Origin: Megalopta genalis
Taxonomy: Eukaryota > Arthropoda > Insecta > Hymenoptera > Halictidae
Reading direction: 5' to 3'
NCBI RefSeq assembly: GCF_051020955.1
Contig: NC_135029.1
Coordinates: 6,466,001 to 6,530,000, forward strand
Length of the DNA stretch: 64,000 nucleotides
A program made the translations under genes and the position numbers. Numbering within the stretch: position 1 is the first letter of the stretch; the number at the start of each line of letters is the position of its first letter. Under the pieces are notes generated by a model that was given only the letters and a program-made list of their open reading frames with translations, searched no databases and was not told where the DNA came from. Positions 45,651 to 56,104 of the stretch are shown in pieces.

Positions 45651-46141
45651 GTTACTGTATACGTAGGCAGCAGGATGGTAAGTGTTGCTCTCTTTCAGCA
45701 TGCACTAGGTGATACTAAGCATCTGGGTGGTGCGATAGGAGACACTGATTCTGGTCTATGTACACTTTATTACATAATGTTACAAATGATTCGCAATTTC
45801 TATGATACGACGATGCGTTCTACATACATATTCTATGTTCGGTTTGTTCGGGTTGTCGTCAGCTCTGTTGTTTCGTGTGATTGGTTAAGAATAGTTCTTT
45901 GTGGCGAAATATAGCGATTTTTAATTGGAAGCGGTTGTGTCAGGAGGAGTTTAGGTTGAGGAGTGAGAAATTGTCAGGAAAACCTCTTTGGTATTATTTC
46001 CGGGCGGTAACGGTGTGATTTACATCTCTATTTCGGGGTAGGTCTGTCACACGTGTTGTCCGTCTGTCAGAGCCAAAGAACGGCTCTGTAACAGTTCACC
46101 AGATATATCGCCTAACGTGGTGTTGCCGTCGCTACAATTAC
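45651..46141 (-). mobile_element. Probable solo LTR of a retrotransposon, with target-site repeat
   Basis: The body 45656-46136 (481 bp) starts TGTATACG and ends CGCTACA, so both strands have TG...CA ends. It is flanked by GTTAC (45651-45655) and ATTAC (46137-46141), a 5-bp target duplication with one mismatch. On the minus strand an AATAAA signal at about 45768-45773 lies roughly 110 bp before the 3' end, where the R/U5 boundary should be, so the LTR reads on the minus strand. There is no internal coding region on either side, so it would be a solo LTR. The 98-codon plus-strand ORF at 45618-45914 lies inside it and is not a gene. The retrotransposon group cannot be told from the LTR alone. 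Confidence 0.5.
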
Positions 46142-48315
46142 ATTTTTATTATTGGATTATTTACCTCGAACAGATCGCAGTAATTGGAACACGATAATTG
46201 GATCAGTGTACAGAAATTGACACACAACTAGAAAAAACTCGGAAACTGACACACAGAAATTAACTTCTCATCTTTCCAAAGGCACAGCAACTCCCTGAAA
46301 AACTGTTTTATCCATTTTATTAAATGTTACGTGTTCTTCAAATATTTCAATTATTGAGCAATTCATGCTGACATAAAAACATTAATATATAATTGGAATG
46401 TTTTAAGAAGTGCGACATAGGTGAAAAAGGCTATTTAATTTGTAGAAAACTTCGGACAACACTTTAATGGGCACAGTAACTGACACACCTACCCTGTATC
46501 AGCATAATCTCCCGGCTCTCTGCTAAGGGTTAAAGTGAATATAGAATTACCAACACTTGGGAACTTTCTCCAACGCTCCAGTTCCCACTGTCAATAGCGA
46601 AGATTGAACGGCCGAAGTCTTTAAACATCGTCGACGCTTCTTGCATTATCTACATAATATCCGCGGCATCCGAGGACATTAAAAATACTCGCTTATGCGA
46701 CCCCCTAATTTGACTTTCATCCCGTTGGCGAACAACGGGAAACTTTCGACGGCGTGGGGGCAGCTTCTGTCCGAAAACAACGTCATCCCGCCAAAGTTCG
46801 CAGGAGGGTTGGTTTCTAGCAGCCGAGCGTCGTAAAGAATTTTATTACAACTCGCAGATTGTTAGCGATTTTATGACCGTACTAGGCAGCCGTTCGCAAC
46901 GCTCCGATCCGCCGGTATTAAAATCTGAAGTCAGCGACGCTCGAGCCAGGAATTTATCGAATCCTTCCTTCACTCGTTTCGAAAACCTTTGTTCACCGTG
47001 TCAAGATTGCTAAAATGCAAATGCATGCTGTTGAAATAACAATTGGATGCCGTGCTTTTTATACGATGCGAATTTTGCATAAGAAACAGCGAATATCAAT
47101 CGCAGGTAAATAACGCAGTGATCATCATCGAAGGACATCGTTCTTTCGCTTATTTTCGAAACCTTTGTTCACGGCATGCGATTGAAGCAATAATTCAGTG
47201 TTGGTATTGACTATGGCGAAATGGAAATCAAATTTATATCAGGAAAAGTGAGTATTATATACTATTACTGAGTATTATTATACTATTAAAAAAACGCTAT
47301 AAATCTTTGACAAAGAGTATATGATGGCTCTCATTAAATATAAAGGAGAAGCCACGAAATGTCAAGCATTAAATATCATTCGTTGATTTGTCGCACTGTA
47401 TTTCTATACAAAATTGGTTTATATCAAATAAAATCGTTTAGACTGGCAAAATTCAATTCTACATTTCATTTCTGTATGTTTATAATGGTATCTTGCAAGT
47501 TCGTATAGAAATGAAACCTTAGTTGTAACACTCAATAGATGAAAACCACGTTAAGGGGTAACGCGACTCTAGAATTTGGTTTAAATTATGCTTTGGGGTA
47601 TTAGAAATAAGGTGTAATACGTGTAATAGCGGGGAAAAGGTTCTAAATGCTTTTCCAGGTACCGCGGGTAAGTCCCTTGCAGCTCGCTCCGGGCTCCATT
47701 TATGTAAGTTCTCGCTATCTGACGCTGCGAAAGAGGTTTGATTAATCAAAATAAAAAAAGAAGAAGATGAGAAGAATATCAATATAGGAGGCAACTGTAT
47801 GGTACAGGAATCACAAACTAGAGGCAAATACTATATAATATAATTATATTATATACATATATATATAATAAATATTATATCTCAAAACTACATTTTGTAA
47901 AATGACCGGAGATATAACTCGAACAGATCTCGACCGATTCACTTAAAATTTACGTCAAAACTGTACAATTGCATTATCTCGGCAAAGATTTTTTATTAGA
48001 ATGTAAACTTTTTATGTGTGTGTTATACACAATTTTCTATCAAAAATACAATACTTGACTTCCATCGTACGTCCTTCTTAAAAAAGACGATATTTTTTGA
48101 ATTCGCCGCATCTTTTCAGAAATAATCTTATATAGAACTAAAAAAATGTTGGCTCGTCAAGAGGAGCTCTCGTTGTATGCGTCAAGTAAAAAATTGGAAC
48201 TATTCTTTGAAATATGCATAATACAAATCTTTGTTCAAATTTTGTATTGCATTTATAAAATTGCATTTATATTGTCATAAAAAATTGTCAAAATTCTTGG
48301 GTTGCTAGAGCAATA
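46142..48315. other. Gene-free stretch with balanced-composition patch
   Basis: The part at 46540-47000 is CG-richer. A TCTGCTAAGGGTTAA at about 46517-46531 looks like another TTAA end. An AT-only tract lies at 47835-47880. The 102-codon minus ORF at 47519-47827 is unrecognised. Confidence 0.3.
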
Positions 48316-48355
48316 TTAACCCTTAATTTTAAACTGTGCGAGACTCTTGTCTCAG
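48316..48355 (+). mobile_element. TTAA end with subterminal hairpin (orphan)
   Basis: TTAA (48316-48319), then CCCTTAATTTTAAACTGTG and the hairpin GAGAC (48340-48344)/GTCTC (48349-48353). The layout is that of family C, but the sequence is different. Confidence 0.45.
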
Positions 48356-49512
48356 AGTGTAATCATTGTAAAAAGCCTAAGACGAGTTTCTGCCATCTTA
48401 TTCGGTTAGACAATGTCCAAAGTTACATTCGCATAATAGAATTTGACAATTTCTGATCGCGACTCTCCCGAGTGACCGGCTCGAATTGTCAGCGGGAGCA
48501 GCCGAGCATTTGTCGTCCGCCGACTGACGTTCAGGCATCGGGGGCCATAAATTGTCAGCGAAGCGAGAGCAGTGGAGTTTCTTACTCGCCATTCCTGAAT
48601 ATCGCTTTAACAGAATCAGATTTGCGCTGCAATCTCATCCCCCTGGCGCCGCGCGTCATAAGAGACGCGGCCGGAGGTGAAAGGGGTGCGCCGGCCGAGG
48701 GGCTGAAAGTGGAGAAGCTCCGCAAAGACGGCGACGCCGCCGCTATATACAGGGTGTCCGCGCTTAAGTGATACAGTCAATTATCTCGTAGAGTATCGAA
48801 CACACGGGAGAAATGTTTACGGGGATGTAACATGGCGTGCACAGACCGAGCCCGTTGCTGAACACAAATTTTTCTTGCGTCTCCAAACCCTTGCAATTCT
48901 CTCTACGATGTAACAGTTTATCGCGACCATTATCATTCGTGGTCGTTGTTAAGGTACCGGAGATAGTTATAGCAACGTCTATATATCGAATATACGAGAG
49001 CATCATTATAGATCGTGAAACAAGCAACGATAATCGTTCTTTCCTTTCAACACTTTTATTCGCTCATCTAATTTAAATTAATTTAAATTTCCACATATGT
49101 TTCATAGAGGTCTAAATTAAAAGTACATATTATAGTGAAGCACGCGACGCATTGTTTATATTGCAATATTGTTTTATGTACTGCATACAACAAATAAAAA
49201 AAACAATAGAAATTACAAACTAAATAGGAAATACAAAAATAAATTAAAAAATTATAAAACAATACAATTAATATTTTTCCCGACATAATACAAATTCTCA
49301 TCTCTTGTTGGATGAATTCACACCCAAGAACAACGAAGAAGAACGAATATACAAGCGAATTGTTCGACGTCAATTTTCTCGGGTAAAAACAAGTTTAAAA
49401 ATTGATTTACAGTTCCGGAATGATACGTACAGATGGAAATGATTGTACGTTGAGAGGTTAATGAAATGAACTTTGTTTTCACGCGTAACTTAGTGCATTA
49501 TTAAAAGCTACG
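48356..49512. other. GC-rich island followed by AT-rich sequence
   Basis: The part at 48460-48770 is among the most GC-rich in the window, with the word AATTGTCAGCG repeated at 48485 and 48553. A 99-codon plus ORF (48472-48771) is antisense to another ORF and has no domain. ACAGGGTGTCC at 48750-48760 and its inverse GGACACCCTATAT at 49681-49693 could be termini of a 945-bp element, but the match is short. Confidence 0.3.
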
Positions 49513-49549
49513 GTCACGAAGTGACATTATTTCCACCTGAAGGGGTTAA
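49513..49549 (-). mobile_element. TTAA end with subterminal hairpin (orphan)
   Basis: On the minus strand TTAA (49546-49549) is followed by CCCCTTCAGGTGG. The hairpin GTCAC (49513-49517)/GTGAC (49521-49525) follows, with a 3-base loop. Confidence 0.45.
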
Positions 49550-50179
49550 ATTAATAATGTAAAAAGATCGTTATCATTTTCAAGCGAAAACGCCCTCGCA
49601 TTGCGTATCGTATCGCCCTCGTAAATATTATTCTCGCGTCTTCCATACATCCGGAGATAAGTGACTGCATCCCTCAAGGGTGGACACCCTATATATCCGT
49701 CAGGAAAGAAACAGCGCGAAGACCCGCACAGCAGAAAGCGCGATGATAATTTAAGTATCCCGGTAATGCATTCGCGTTAAATGTAAAATATGACATGCGC
49801 GCGGGCATGCTCGGCACGGGGGTAAGCAAGAGGGATGGAGAAACCTAAAAGGATACGAGAACGAAAGGCGGAAAAGAGGGATGAGCCGAGCGGCGGGAAG
49901 AGATCGGTACGAATGAGGTAGAAAACACGATTGTTAGCTCGGGAATAACAATGTTTGAACGCAACGTTTTCACTCGCCGAAATATAGGGGAATGATCTAG
50001 TCTAGAACCTTCGAAAAATCGAAGCTTTTTTACTTCATTTTATGAAAGTATGTATATGATGCATTCGAAAATATTTCTACCAAAGGACATTGTTGGATAC
50101 GAGAAAATGATGAAATAACACGTATCTGTGATTTAATTATTCTTATCGAATAAATTATTCCTACAATTACTCCTATCGG
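49550..50179. other. CG-richer stretch, no gene
   Basis: The part at 49560-49960 is balanced to GC-rich, with a palindrome-like CATGCGCGCGGGCATG at 49794-49809. No ORF with a domain. Possibly conserved non-coding DNA. Confidence 0.3.
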
Positions 50180-50470
50180 TAAAATGACTTATATATTGTT
50201 GTAACAATATATTTGTAGGGAGTTTTGTTATAAATTCGGTTCATAATCGATTTTTAATGTAAATTTGATTTATAATTAATTTCTCATAGAAATTTAATTA
50301 AATTGATTTCAAACAGGAGTAATGTCAATCACAAATTTATATTGTAGCGAATTTCTAATAGAAATTTAAGTATAGATATGAAATTTTAATCGATATTTAA
50401 TGTAGATGTAAATTACGACGAGTTTAAAATACAAATCTTAGATTTTAGTATTTAAATATGTATTTTCTTT
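50180..50470 (-). repeat. Degenerate AT-rich tandem array (AAATTTCTATTAAAAATC-type)
   Basis: On the minus strand, variants of AAATTTCTATTAAAAATCTA then TTATAA recur about every 28-40 bases. The same motif builds the array at 58925-59225 in the opposite orientation. Units are too diverged to delimit exactly. Confidence 0.5.
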
Positions 50471-51186
50471 GAAGCATTACTTATTACTTGGCGACCAATT
50501 AAATCGGTTAGTATTAGATGTAATGAATCAGTCGGTTCTTCCATTTTGCAATGGTTAAAATTGTAAAGGTTCTTTTGCGAGTATCGAACAGATTCGTTAA
50601 TCCTATTATTAAAAATCGCCTAAAGCTTAATCACAGTTGGTGAACGCGTTTATTTCTCGGAGAAATTAGTCGCGTTAAATGCTCTGTAATTCTAGTGTCA
50701 ACAATGATTGTTTCCCTAGCCGATTCTCTCTGTGTGCATTGGCTGCCACAGAGCAGCCGACACCGATCCTCTGAAAGCATTTCCTACCGTGGCTACGGCT
50801 CAAAGACTTTTGCCTGATACATTTTAATCGTGCGCTGACAAAACTGATAGCTTAAATTGCCGTTGTTTCGCGCAGACGTCCTAGCAGCGCCGGGGATCGA
50901 TTGAATATTCATTCGACTGATTTCACTGGCGAGCTTTACACTTTTATACAATTTGATCCGGTTGTACGGAGCGGGTTACGGTTAGAAGCGGGTTTTAAAT
51001 AATACGATTATTGGCAATGAATATAAATGGGAAACCTGCACTAATTCAATTTGCGTAATTCATGTTAAATTGCCTATTGAAATATTCATTCGACGGGTGC
51101 CGGCTCCTTATTGTTGGATAATAATGGAAATAGATCGCAGCAGAATAATGGTTAACAATGTAACTACGCCTGTTTCGTGATATGAT
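50471..51186. other. Balanced-composition stretch, no gene
   Basis: The part at 50640-51160 is CG-richer. It contains TAATTC/ATTCATT-type words, including the near-repeat ATTGAATATTCATTCGAC (50902-50919) and TTGAAATATTCATTCGAC (51077-51094). It has the look of conserved regulatory DNA; unproven. Confidence 0.3.
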
Positions 51187-51720
51187 AATGACGATTCTTT
51201 CCTCCGAAATCCATTCGATCTGTTTCAGACTGGCCGCGAGAACTGATTACAAAATTGATTGCAAAATTGATTTAATTATTGTTTGCGAAACAGTTTCAGA
51301 TAATCTCTTAAATACTGCAATGAAACTTGAACTGAACGGAAATATGTAAAAAAATACTTGTTTTAATAAATGCATTTATCGTCCATAATTTTCATTCGAG
51401 ATTAGAAGTTTCGGATGCATTTTTCTTTCTTTTATATATAACAATTTAGCTAATGTATAAAAAGAAAGGGAACTTGATTAGGTACGTCCGTTGAAACGTT
51501 AATGACGATTCTTGTCTCGGAAATCCATTCGATCTAGTTCAGATTACTTGCCAGATTGGTCTATTATTGTTTGCGAAACAATTTCTGACAGTATTCTTAT
51601 ATATTTTAATAAAACTTAAACTATACCTGGAGAATATTTGTTTAAAAGAATGCATTTATCGACCATAATTTTCATTCGGCATTAGAATTTTCGGGTACAT
51701 TTTTCTTTCTTTTACTACGA
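51187..51720. repeat. Direct duplication of a 220-250 bp block
   Basis: 51187-51438 and 51501-51718 are collinear. Shared blocks are AATGACGATTCTT, GAAATCCATTCGATCT, TTATTGTTTGCGAAACA, AATGCATTTATCG-CCATAA and TTTTCATTCG...CATTTTTCTTTCTTTTA. By eye about 80 percent alike, with indels. No ORF spans the blocks. Confidence 0.85.
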
Positions 51721-53290
51721 TTTCTTTCAAGCTTTGATATTAATTTGGTAAAGATTGTATGTGCGGATAACAAACTGTCATGGGATTCTGAAGGAAATAA
51801 GGAAAATGAAAATTCAGAAAATCTCTTGCAATTTCCCTTTCATTGCAGCGCACTATAACAAAACGCTAGCAGCATTGTGCGCCGCGGTATTCGCATAACA
51901 GTCAGCGAGGCTGGCTTTTGTTAAGACTCGTTGAGCAGCGTGTAACAACAAGGAACATTGAAACGGTCGTTTGATCGATTGCCATGTAGCATGTAACAAT
52001 ATGTTCTCTATTGTAATAGTTTGATAAAACATTAAATACTGTACATTGAACAATGTTTACTGGGTACATGATATGCACGTGCCCGTCGCAATCTCAGGTA
52101 TACTAATAAATATAATGAAATCTCCGTTGCAACGTCACATGATTTTCTCTTAAAAAATATAGATAAACATTTCTCCGTTGATCGTGTACGATAAGACATA
52201 ATATCAAATAATAGTTTTCAATCATTGTCTCCTTGTTTTGCTAATATTGAATAATTCCCACCTTGAGCTAAATTTTAGTAAATCTCATTCGAAGAATTTA
52301 TTCGAAATAACTTTCGAATGAAACTCTGCTTGAAAAATTTATTCGAAATTTTATTTGAACAATCCCCAACTATTCTACATACGCCCAAGTGCATAAGTAG
52401 GAAGTCGTGGACTAATTATGATAATTATCTGATAAAAGTTGTGGAATCATTAATGAATATTATTATGATTTTTGTATTTATTTTGTACTGTATTGGAGAA
52501 TTGTTTTATCAATAACGGATTTAATACTTCGCCATTACCCGTCGCGAGCTCTTAAAACCCAATGCAGTACTACTAAATGTTGCTAAATATATATAGAATT
52601 TGTCGATATACATCGCTTTATAGCATTAATTCATATTGTATATCACTTATTCATTAAAAATGATAAACGTCCCCATACTTATGAACGCGGGTGTTCATAC
52701 AAGCCGAGTTAGGTTAGTTTGTACGCAGGGGAGGATGAAGCGACGTCGACCATAAATTTCCTGAATGATTCCAAGTAATCAATCGACCCTTATTGGTCGA
52801 GTAATTTTCGTTGACAAATATTTGCGCAGCTTGTGCGAATAAAACCTGACGTAGGAATGTGCGTCACGTGGACGTTCATAATTTTAAATTGCTATTAAAC
52901 TAAAGCTCAATTCGAACTGTGCCATCATGGCATAGCTGCTCGATGAGAAAATGAAGCACTATTTCTGAATCGTTTTCAAACCGACAACTTTCGGACGCTA
53001 AAAGTTGAAAGTTCTACTTTTGGCTAGAATGGTCAACTAATGGACTCCTGAAATTCCCGATTCCATAACGTCTCGGTTCTATAACGATTATTCATGTCGA
53101 CTTTAAACCTTAATGAATATACCTAAATAAATAGTTATGAAGGCGTACATAATTCATTGCATATGGAAATAGAATTGCGAACCTAACAATTATTAATAAG
53201 TAGATCATAGTTATTATTCCATCTCGTTATGCATAATATGTCTTCCGTTGATTTTTATGCAGAAAAGTAAGAATAATATAATGCACTTTG
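51721..53290. other. Gene-free stretch with a family H fragment
   Basis: At 52280-52375, TTCGAAGAATTTATTCGAAA, GAAACTCTGCTTG and CAATCCCCAACTATTC are decayed family H sequence. The rest (52640-53100) has no recognised feature. Confidence 0.35.
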
Positions 53291-53685
53291 TAGCAGAGTC
53301 GGGCAAAATTTAATTTGGATGATGAATAAAAGATAAAGACTAACGAATAAAATTTTATTCGACATTATCGAACAAATATTCAAACGCGCGCGCGCGAACA
53401 CAAATTCATCCGAATAAGAATTTATTCGTAACAGGAATTCACACGAAGAGTAATTTATTTGAATAAAATTTTTCATAGTTTATCGATTTATGTTTTCCAC
53501 ATTACTTTACAAATCATTCGAATAAAGGATCATTCAAATAAAGAATTATTCCAATAAATAGGTAGAATAATTTATGATGAACAGTGAATCATTCGAATAA
53601 GATATTTGACTAGAAGAAATTCATTTGGATAATTATCTTAGATAAATATTTATTCGAAACAATCCGAATAATGCTCAACTCTGCT
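53291..53685. mobile_element. Family H element, 395 bp
   Basis: The ends are TAGCAGAGTCGGGCA and TGCTCAACTCTGCTA, inverted over 15 bases with two differences. The interior is built almost wholly from variants of ATTCGAATAA and ATTTATTCG in both orientations, with a (CG)n run at about 53385-53396. No coding capacity. Its terminus links it to 13230-13380, whose interior is a different self-similar motif. Confidence 0.7.
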
Positions 53686-54399
53686 ATGGAGCAATACTTG
53701 GTTTCAATTTGTAAAGGTTAAATGGTTGTCCAGTACACTAATTAAATGCTTGGTTAGTATATTTTTAGAATCAAGTAATTAAAGAGTCCAATGCGCGCGC
53801 GACCGAACCCAGAACTGCTTATCAAACAGATGAATCAATTGATAGTAATGACTACTATTTATTAACTGAAAGAGAGAAATTATAAGATAGCTTTGACCGT
53901 GTTTTTAATTCTTCTTATCGTCCCCTCGATTAACGACAGCGGCACTGTAATCTCTGTAAATATGTTGCTTATAGACAACGCTCAGATTAAACGTGTTAAT
54001 ACTGTTAATGAAAAGGCAATTGAATATCAGGCTAGATGGTTTTTAGATAAAATTTGTGTTTGAAAGCATCGCGACTGAAATATATTCGTTATTTACGTTT
54101 TGAAGTTTTACACATTTTACGAGTTACAAATAATTGATACGCAAATGAAATGTTAATTGTCTTTGCGAATAAAGATAATTTATATCGATGTCATTATTCG
54201 TTAAGTCTAACGACAATCAAGAAATCGAAGCTCGCCTATTTTGTTTATGATTTCTTCAATTGCATACATAGTATTCTTTTATTGTAACGCAGATTCAAGT
54301 TGAAACTTTCGACCTCCAATGCAGATTATACTGCCGCATATCTACATTATATGATACCATAGTTTCTCAGATCGATAAATTACATTCTTTTCAGAAGGA
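53686..54399. other. Gene-free stretch
   Basis: Nothing recognised. Confidence 0.35.
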
Positions 54400-54640
54400 A
54401 TTTACTAGAATTCAATTTTTAATCATTCTTCGCGAATGACGAATAACTACATTCATACGAATAAGAATAAAATTTTCCGTATTAGCAGATGCACATTCGT
54501 GAATAATTAATAAAGATTGTATTCTTATTTGTAATTAGCGAATAATGAATACAAATTGTATTCGCGAGTAACGAATAAATTTTCCGTTCTCATTCGTTAT
54601 TCGTCGATCGAACGAATTTTGCCGAACACGAATATTTTGG
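54400..54640. repeat. ATTCG/CGAATAA-type self-similar repeat (family H-like)
   Basis: Repeated GCGAATAATGAATA, GCGAATGACGAATAA and ATTCGTTATTCG variants in both orientations, ending near AATTTTGCCGAACACG. This is the family H interior without a clear CAGAGTTGGGC end. Confidence 0.5.
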
Positions 54641-55436
54641 CTCACAGATTTCTTCATATGACAAGAACGTTCGCCGTGGCCGTGACGTAATAAACATTGG
54701 AACTTAAAAAAGTTGAAAGTTCGCAGTGGAAGTTTATCCGTAGAAGCTCCGAGAAAAGTCGTTTATTTGTTTGCATATGCCCGGTTGCGGATTTTCCGGG
54801 AGGAGACTCGGCCCCGACGAGAATTTCCCTCGGAAGAGCTGCATCGAGGGAAACGGAGGACGACGGCGGGGGTTTACGATGTAACGGAGGGAATGAAAAG
54901 CGTACGGAAATCCCATGATGCGACATATAACACCGGGGTAAACTCGCGGACGTGTCAGAGTCGCGGCGTTAAAGCACGTTCACCATGAAACGATTCTTGG
55001 TGCGTACATAGAACGCCTAGCCTCATTTATGCAGCTGCGTTTCTCTCATACGCGGCATTCGATAAAAACCAGCACTCCAGAATTCGTATACACGAAGCGC
55101 AGACTATAGCGAGCACTCGATAAACAATGCCCCTCGTAGGAGAAAACAGTCAGCAACATTTAGTTCGGCTGAATTCTACGGGACCTTGTGCGACAGTGTT
55201 TCTTGGAGTTCATAGCTCTCGTGAAATGTAATTGCAACTTAATTTCGTACGAACGCGAATTAATTAAAAGTTTAGACACTTTTATAGACCTTGGGAAGTA
55301 TAGAGTAGAAGGAATAGCCGGCATCTTTGGTTAGATCTTTGTTTTCGCAGAACTTTCTGCAATTAGTGTATTACAATCTCGGAAAAATCGTGTTGTGCGT
55401 GATTCAGCGGGAATTCTGTTGAGACTCGGTCTTTCC
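54641..55436. other. CG-rich island, no gene
   Basis: The part at 54660-55170 is CG-rich, and ORFs in at least four frames overlap at 54654-54988. None has a recognisable domain, so this is chance coding potential. A regulatory or untranslated role is possible. Confidence 0.3.
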
Positions 55437-55520
55437 TTAACCCTCCACCGTACCATTTTCTTCAGTTACAATGATTTTCCGATTGCAGTCATTTCTTGGA
55501 AGAAACAGAATGTTTCGTAT
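55437..55520 (+). mobile_element. TTAA-type element left end (family D-like)
   Basis: TTAA (55437-55440), then CCCTCCACCGTACC and TTTTCTTCAGTTACAATGA, collinear with 43314-43380. A right end was not found. Confidence 0.45.
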
Positions 55521-55672
55521 TCGTTGCGTGAATGCTTAAACAGTCGTGACAAGAGAACAACATTTTATTTCGACTTACAAAATCGGAATAATATTCATAT
55601 TTAACTGGTTATTGTTAAATGTTAATTTAATATAGAAGACCAGAGAATTACATTGTTATAAGCTTTAATCGG

Positions 55673-55885
55673 TAGATTGTGGATTTTTTATGAGAAATTG
55701 ACAAAACGAAAATTGTCTCCAACAATTGCATGACACAGGAGTTACGTAGACACATTGATTTCTATCATTAATCACAATAGTGAGTTGAAAATAATACAAC
55801 AGTATTATATAATTACTTGAATGTTTTTCCTGTTATACAATTGATGTACTCGCTTCCATCATAAATGCAAAAAATCCGCAGTCTA
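55673..55885 (+). mobile_element. MITE-1 copy
   Basis: TAGATTGTGGATTTTTTATG opens and AAAAAATCCGCAGTC plus TA closes at 55885, 209 bp inside the TA pair. The right end is canonical. Confidence 0.75.
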
Positions 55886-55950
55886 CTAATCAGGAACGCA
55901 TGAGACTAGATACTGTGTTCAATGTTAAAGCCTTGTAATTTGCTGATAAC

Positions 55951-56104
55951 TAGACTGCGGATTTTATGCAAAACAAATGTTACTGTATTTATTGCAGAAA
56001 CTACGCATCTCTTTTCAATCATTTTAAAGAGAGTTTAATCTTTGTATCGTTTCATATTTAATCTACCCATTAACGCCACAAGCGCATAAAATTCATAATT
56101 TACT
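55951..56104 (+). mobile_element. MITE-1 copy, shortened
   Basis: TAGACTGCGGATTTTATGC is a perfect left end. The right end GCGCATAAAATTCATAATT is decayed. At about 150 bp it has lost part of the interior. It lies only about 65 bp from the preceding copy. Confidence 0.7.

Noticed and set aside
45618..45914. 98-codon plus-strand ORF
   Set aside because: It lies mostly inside the probable solo LTR and reads antisense to it.
48472..48771. 99-codon ORF in the most GC-rich island
   Set aside because: Antisense overlap with another ORF at 48398-48592, no recognisable motif; GC content alone explains openness.
48745..49694. A possible 945-bp transposon between ACAGGGTGTCC and GGACACCCT
   Set aside because: The inverted match is only about 10 bp and no interior homology supports it. 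Kept only as a remark.
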